From: Lojkania enalia
Taxonomy: Eukaryota; Ascomycota; Dothideomycetes; Pleosporales
Direction of reading: 5' to 3'
Length of the DNA: 27,246 nucleotides
Assembly (NCBI GenBank): GCA_010094045.1
Contig: ML986917.1
Location: 1-27,246 of the forward strand
Under the pieces are notes generated by a model. It saw nothing but the letters and a program-made list of their open reading frames with translations, was not told the DNA's origin and did no database searches. The translations under genes were made by a program, and so were the position numbers. Below are positions 21,314 through 27,246 of this stretch, piece by piece (the stretch's first letter is position 1; each line of letters starts with the position of its first letter).

Positions 21314-23577
21314 ACTCTCTTAAATCTACTTAACTAAGTTCTTAATAAGCGCCCGGTATAGTACTACTACTACTATTACACTATATTAATTTAAGTAAGC
21401 TGGTATAGTAAATAGTAAACTCTTCCCTCTACTAGTTAGAAGTACTATAATAAGTAGTATCTACCCGCCTAGTACTATATATATTACTTACTCTTATTTA
21501 GTTAAGTAGAAGCTAACCTCTTCTTACTTAAATACCTACTATATTACCTTTTAAAGCTCTTTCTCCCTTCTACTTTAAACTTATACCTCTTTTTCTTATA
21601 TTATAGACCCTTTACTATTATTATTATACTACTACTACTTTCTTACTCTAGTCTAGCCTCGACTACCTGTCTACTTTACTTCTAGTATCTTTTTACCCCT
21701 ATTAAGCCCTAAGAAATAATATTATAGTATATTAAATAGCTAGAATACCTTAATTAAGTATATACTAAAATACTTAATAATATTAATTAGTATACTATAG
21801 TTCCTAATCCCTATCTATATTATCTATATACTCTATAGCTCTAGTATATTCTCTTTCTTCTTATTTACTTTAGCTTCTTTAACTTCCTCTATCTTATCCT
21901 AATATCCTTTACTAAATAACTTTCCAACTACTTTTCTACTAATACTAATAGCCGCGTATTAGTAGTCTAGTATATATAGCTTAATACCTACCTACTTACT
22001 AGTCTTATACTTAAATATACGCGTTAGTTAGTTTATCTTTTATAGCTTATATTAATCTACCTATATATAGTTACTAAAGCTACTGCTAAGTACTTTAATA
22101 TTTAGATACTCCTAAAATAGCTATATATAAGTTAAATATACTACTATTACCTATTTTAACTACGATAGTAGAAAATATAGTATTATCTTTAGCTTATTCT
22201 ACTAGAATTGTAATTTATAATAGTAGACTACTATTATAATCTACCTATCTACTATAAAGATATTATAGTTCTATAGTATCTTATTATAATACTATATTAT
22301 TATAATCTTTAACCCTTACTTAAACTACTTTAAAATTATATATATACTAACTATTAGTAGTTTTAAAAAATAATTTACCTACTATAAGTACTATTTTACC
22401 TACTATTTACTCTATAAGCCGTCTCTTAACTAGAGTTACTAATTAGCTTCTATCTACCTAGCCTAAGTAAGTATCTACTTAAGCTTATTATTAAGCTGAT
22501 TATTATAATAATAGATAAAAGATATACTCTACTATATAAACGTAATATTATTAATAAACTACTCTAACTGAATAGTAAACTAGTCTTTAACTCTAGCTGT
22601 CTAATACAGCTCTTATTAGAGTATCTCCTCTATCTTAGCTACTATATCCTATACTATCTTACGGAACTAGCTAATATAGATTAGCCGGCTATTAAGATAG
22701 AACATCTTCTTATTCTTTAACTAGTAAGTATTATCTAAATTACTAGCTGTTAGTATAATAAATTTCTTATACGCTAGTAAGCTAATTATTTTACTTACTA
22801 GACTAAATAATCTATTAGCTAAAAACTTCTACTATATAAGTAGAAAATATTTCTAGTTCTCGTCTGTCTACTTATTATACTCTACTACTAGAAACAGCTT
22901 CTCTACACCTAGTACACGTATATAATATACTATACTAGCTAATATATATAAGTAGTTCTTTACTATATATAAGTAGTCTATTTTAGCGTCGATTCCTAGT
23001 ATAATAAGAAAATAGATAAACCTACTACTAAATAGCTAATCGCCTATTAATTAAAAAATAAATAATATAAGTATATTTAGTAGTACTCTAAATTAAGTAT
23101 TCTTACTATCTCTATCTAATATAACTTATAGTACTATTACTAGTTTCTTCTACTTATTTTATTAATAGAATAGCTTATACGCGTCTTTTATTTAATCTAC
23201 TTCTTTCTTTTTATAGTATTTATAATAGGGGCTATTATTACTATTATTATTACTATTAGTACTATTTTTAACTTTACTAGACCTAGAACTCGCGCTATTA
23301 TCTAATACTATACTATTATTATTACTATTATTACTATTACTACTATAGCTAAACTATATAGCCTAAACTTCTTTATTAGTAATAATATAGAGAAAGTAGT
23401 AGACGAATTTAATAATATAGCTAGTATATACTATCTAATTCTTAGAGTTCTATAGTTGAGCGAGTAGACGCTTATCTATCTTATATTACTAAGTATTTTT
23501 AAGCTACTATCTTATCTCTTATACGAGTAATAATAACCCTCTAATACTCTATTTAACTAATAGTTTAACTAGCTTCG

Positions 23578-23856
23578 TGTAACAGTATAGGTAAAATAAT
23601 AGGTTTAAATACAGTACAAATCTACTTAGAGGTATATAGGAGTACGTAGGGGTTTAGGGACCTAAAAATTCTATTAACACCTATAGGCCTTATATAAAAG
23701 AATATAGAAGAACTACTAAGCTACTTATAAGGGAGTATATAACTATATATAGAAGGGAAAAGGGGTAGAACTAGGGGTAGAATAAGATAAGCAAAAAGCT
23801 TTAAGATAAGGTTGTATATAAAGCTTTTCGTAGAATAATTTCTTTATATTATTATA
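23578..23856 (-). repeat. 3' LTR of element 2 (279 bp)
   Basis: On the minus strand it starts TATAATA (TG now TA) and ends TGTTACA, so its ends form the short inverted repeat TGTAAYA/TGTTACA. The right limit is set by that inverted repeat and by the adjoining polypurine tract; the partner LTR is outside the window, so length is inferred. Confidence 0.7.
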
Positions 23857-23870
23857 CTACCCCCCTTCTT
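23857..23870 (-). promoter_or_regulatory. Polypurine tract of element 2
   Basis: The minus strand reads AAGAAGGGGGGTAG directly upstream of the proposed LTR start. This is the expected site and composition of a plus-strand primer for an element coded on the minus strand. Confidence 0.7.
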
Positions 23871-24929
23871 ATAGGCTAATAGTCTCTATCTACGCTAGTT
23901 TAGAAGAGAATTAGAGCTATTATAGATAGGTTCTAGTATAAAGAAATTTCTTTAAGGAAGTATTTATTAGTAAGAGCTAATATACGCGGTTACCTATAAA
24001 GATGTGTTTATTAATATAATATTAAGTAAGGTTTTCGCAGTAAGTATAATTAACCTATATATTAGCTAGTAACTACTATTATAATAGTTTATTAATATTA
24101 CAATTTCGTCGCGTATAGTAATAAGTATTTACTAGCTTTAGTATATTACTAGGTTGCTGTTAACTAAGCTTTCTTAACTAAATAATAACTTCTACTCTAT
24201 ATATATTATTATATATCTCTAGAACTATTAATTATTAAAGTATTACTAACGCCTTATAGAAAAAATTAATTAATATACTACTTTATCTACCTTCTAAAGT
24301 CTTTTTAGAGGTTTTTTAGGTTATCTACCTTTAAACTATATATATACTCGCCCGCGGGTAGTATATAATATTTTTCTTTTAATCTCTAAGATTAAAAAAA
24401 TGCGAGTATTATATCTTGTAAAATAAAAAGTACAACCCCGTATAAATTGCATCTAATACTAGTAGGATATTTACTACTAATATACTTATAGATCCCCTCC
24501 TATTATAAAGAGGAGTTTCTAGTCCTCTAGGGCTATCTTAAACTATAGGTAGTAGCTTAATACGTAGGGGATAAGAAGAATAAAAAGGTAGTCTTTAAGA
24601 CTATTTTAGAGTCTACTTATAGCCTAGTACTTATAGCCTAGGTTGTAAAAAGTTAGAAAGATAGCCTTTCTATAGCTAGTATCTAGATAGCTTTATTCTA
24701 CTAGGGTACTAAGTTACTCTATTAGGTTTTAGCTTTAAAAGCTCTAGTATCTAGCCTTTAAACTAATATCGCGGCGCTCTTAGATAGTTAAGAATAAAGT
24801 AGAGGAGGTTTAGAGGGAGTTCGGAGGGAAAGAAGGAGAAGGAGAGTAGAGGAGAAGAGAACTAGAGAAGTATCTAATAGCCTACTATTAGACCCTCTAA
24901 ATTCTATAGAGGAATAATTTCGGGCCTAT
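23871..24929 (-). other. Unrecognised 1.06-kb 3' interior of element 2
   Basis: Sequence between the polyprotein's chromodomain tail and the polypurine tract. It includes a purine-rich plus-strand run (about 24801-24872), a short repeat of TATAGCCTAG (about 24617 and 24634) and a less AT-rich CCCGCGGG site near 24353. I find no known domain on either strand. It may be a long 3' untranslated region or an extra ORF. Confidence 0.4.
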
Positions 24930-27246
24930 ACTTTAGTTTTTTAATCTACTACTTAACTCTTATATATTATTATCTACTAGATAATCTATATTCTCTATAC
25001 TATTCTTATATACTTTAATCTATTTAGTTAGGGCTTTTAGGGGTTCTAGCTAATTTAGATACTTATTATAAAAAGCTTTTAGCTTATAAAGCGAACCTAT
25101 AAAATTTAAAGCTTTATACTAGACTAGGTTAGAATTATATCCTACCTATTTTATATAGTATTTAAGGGTCTTATAATATAGTTTACTAGCTAGTATTTCT
25201 TTAACCTTCTACTCTTCTACCCTTTTAATAGCGATAGCGGGTAGTTTCGGAGCTTCTTACCCTAGTAGAGGGTCTTAAGGGTTTTTATACAGTAGGTTTA
25301 GTACGAAGATATTATATATTTTTAATCCTAAGAGTAGCTGTAGATAGTATAAGTTTCCAACCTATTCTAGTACTTTAAAAGGGCTCTCCTATTAATTAGA
25401 TAGCTTTTAGCTCAGTCTCTAAACCGTAAGGTTCTTAGTATTTAGGTAGACTATATTACTAATCTACTAATTAATTAATTACTAGTAATAGTTAATAATA
25501 GATTATATATAATTCTAAGCCTTCTTAATATTAACCTTTATAGTTTCCTAGACTATATATATATAAGTTACTAGAACTAAAGCATCCTTACAATTTAATT
25601 TATCTATTACAGTAATAGGATTAATAGAATATTTCTAATCCTAACTCTAATAGGGCTTAAATCTATATAGGATCTAATATAGGGATATTCTAATAGTTAT
25701 ATAGGATAGAATTACTTATACTCGATCGATTATAGGTAATAAAAAACTCTAATTATTCTAGTAGAAGGATATAAAAGGGCGCAGTCTCTAATTAATATAC
25801 TTATTTATAATCTCTATCTATCTATCAATCTCTTTATAATAAGCAGTAGATAGTTTAATCTTTACGCCTAAAATATAGTAGAATTCGGACTAGAAACTAG
25901 ATATAAATTAAGGTCTTTAGTCTAAAATAATAGTTTTAGGCGTATAGCTAAAGTAGTATACCTATTAAATAAACAATTTGGCTATTCCCCGTACATTAAT
26001 TATATGATAGTAGAAAATAGATACTACTTATTTAGATAGGTAATTAATTACTACTTATTTAGATAGGTAATTAATTACTACTATAATCTAATTATATCTA
26101 GACTTATTTATAGAGAAATTCTTAAAGTTAATATATAGATACTATATTAGTTAATTTAGTATAGAAAGTAGGTAGATAAAACCTAGGGTTCAGGTTTATA
26201 TTAGATAAGCTTTATAGTATAGGATATAATTCTATATATATCGTTTATAAATAGCCTCTATACCCTTCTAATAGTACTTCTAAAATAGTAACTAATAGGT
26301 TTTAGTAGCGTTTAGGTATGCAGAGGATACTTAATTATAAGCCTCTTATATAAGTTATATATAAAGGCCTAAATCTAATAGAATATATAAACAATTATTA
26401 TAGAGTAGTCTATTCTCTATCTAATACTTATAAGATAAAAGTATACGTTCCTGCGTAAAAGAAGCTTAGTTTTCTTATAGTAATACGTCGATTAACTCTA
26501 GAAAGTCTAGTAATATAACCTACTTCTAGCCTTTAATAATATTTAGTATAGCCGCTTAAATTATTATTTAAATAATATAGGACTAGACTAATTTAGTATT
26601 AATTTAGGGGTAAAGTTAATATAGTCTAAATAGAACTCTTAACTAGTTATTAGTTTAAACTACTTTTAAGTTTTCTATATCTTATTCGTAATAACTAAGA
26701 ATATCTACTTTAGTATTATTCTTATTTAGGGTATACTTAATTTAGAACTAATACTAAACTAATTTCTTAGTCTAATAAACTTAATAAGTATTAAGTACCT
26801 TTATAGTTATAAAATATTCGAGTAAGCGATAATTAGTATATACTAGAGTTCTAGTAGCTACTAAAGTAAGTTCTACTCTCTATTACTTAAACGTAATAAC
26901 AATTGTAAATAGTTTCTTATTATAAATCTTCTAGTTCAGTTTTAAACCGAATAGAACTTTACTATAGAATACTATAGAATACTATTTTCTATTAGGATAT
27001 TTCTATAATAGTACTCCTACAACTACTCTATTAGAGGTATTAGTTTCCATTTTTATTTCTAATATAGGGTTAAAGTAGTAGAGAGTAGGTATACTTAATA
27101 GGGCTGACTTCAATTTCTTAAAGATAATATTACATTCTAAAGTCTATATAAAAGGGGTTATAGGGCTCTATAGTATAATAATTAGCTTTACGACACGCGA
27201 GAATTCTAGTATAAACTATTAGTAGAATCTAGTAAAACCTAAGAAG
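24930..27246 (-). pseudogene. Pol (RT end, RNase H, integrase, chromodomain) of element 2, degraded and partial
   Basis: One minus-strand frame starts at the right edge: end of RT (FLGFTRFY, 27245 leftward), RNase H (METNTSN from 27050, FYSKVL), linker KVDILS (about 26690-26710), integrase core with TIILD (catalytic Asp codon 25920-25922), FISSF, KLSTAY and EIDR-x-IE, then a chromodomain (VKEILASKLYYKTLKYYIK, about 25120-25208) and its trailing segment (LEPLKALTK). All these lie in the same frame with no net frameshift over 2.2 kb. Stops are TAA/TAG, usually where the family has Gln or Trp. Chromovirus type, as element 1. Confidence 0.86.
26023..26076 (-). repeat. 27-bp perfect tandem duplication in integrase of element 2
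   Basis: Two identical 27-bp units (26023-26049 and 26050-26076), each beginning ACTACTTATTTAGATAGG. Nine codons, so the frame is kept. It lies in the integrase region ahead of the second catalytic Asp. Perfect identity suggests it arose after most RIP. Confidence 0.85.

Larger units (their letters stand above)
14207..23577 (-). pseudogene. RecQ-type helicase pseudogene, copy F, split by an LTR retrotransposon
   Basis: It exists as two pieces: 14207-14442 matches copy A 796-1031 (offset 13411), and 21309-23577 matches copy A 1027-3295 (offset 20282). The 5-bp overlap is the target duplication of the inserted retrotransposon. Together they span from the end of helicase motif III through Walker A and the central domain to the N-terminal region. 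The right end at 23577 is cut by a second LTR element, so its N-terminal start and cap are not in the window and presumably lie beyond that element. Heavily mutated with many stops. No indels relative to A. Confidence 0.86.
23578..27246 (-). mobile_element. Second Ty3/Gypsy LTR retrotransposon (element 2), partial, minus strand
   Basis: It interrupts copy F at the base matching copy A 3295. The left edge is an LTR (TGTAACA at 23578-23584), and the minus strand carries RT end, RNase H, integrase and chromodomain reading leftward. The 5' LTR, gag, protease and most of RT lie beyond the right edge. The five bases before it, CTTCG (23573-23577), should recur after the missing LTR as target duplication. 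The sequence is not a copy of element 1: LTRs and proteins differ. Confidence 0.88.

Noticed and set aside
1..27246. Mitochondrial or bacterial origin because of the extreme AT content
   Set aside because: Gypsy elements with chromodomains, a fungal nuclear helicase family and graded CpA/CpG mutation between copies indicate fungal nuclear DNA under RIP.

Overview
The window looks like a silent, transposon-derived stretch of a filamentous ascomycete (Pezizomycotina) chromosome, probably subtelomeric. It is very AT-rich, TpA is everywhere, and CpA/TpG are scarce. Homologous copies differ almost only by C-to-T and G-to-A changes, mostly at CpA (and CpG to TpA), which is the signature of repeat-induced point mutation (RIP). 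I find no intact gene.

Region 1 (1-14442, continuing at 21309-23577) is a head-to-tail array of one unit: a pseudogene read on the minus strand that I recognise as a telomere-linked RecQ-type helicase (TLH family; N-terminal OrsD/DUF3505-like zinc region, a central conserved domain, C-terminal RecQ helicase with a DECH box), preceded by a 145-bp upstream block ('cap'). Copy A (1-4070) is the least damaged and runs off the left edge. Copies B, C, D, E and F keep the gene's upstream end and cap but lose different lengths of its 3' part. They correspond to copy A from positions 415, 2043, 3165, 1925 and 796 onward. A sixth 'copy' is a cap alone. Copies align to A over kilobases with no net insertion or deletion. 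Every cap ends GATAGG (or its RIP form), and each gene fragment begins directly after a GG dinucleotide in the parent sequence.

Region 2 (14443-21308) is a full-length Ty3/Gypsy chromovirus-type LTR retrotransposon on the plus strand, inserted in copy F with a 5-bp target duplication (ATTCT). Gag, protease, RT, RNase H, integrase and chromodomain lie in one original frame, broken by stops and by one 26-bp tandem duplication.

Region 3 (23578-27246) is the 3' part of a second, different Ty3/Gypsy element on the minus strand, also inserted in copy F. It has a 279-bp 3' LTR and polypurine tract, then (leftward reading) RT end, RNase H, integrase and chromodomain. Its other end lies outside the window.

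Order of events inferred: amplification of the helicase/cap units, then insertion of the two LTR elements into copy F, with RIP acting on all of them. The most interesting part is the array: fixed outer ends, variable inner ends, GG-anchored junctions and telomere-like sequence at unit borders suggest repeated end-capture events at eroded chromosome ends, or an unknown end-joining or recombination activity linked to this helicase family.
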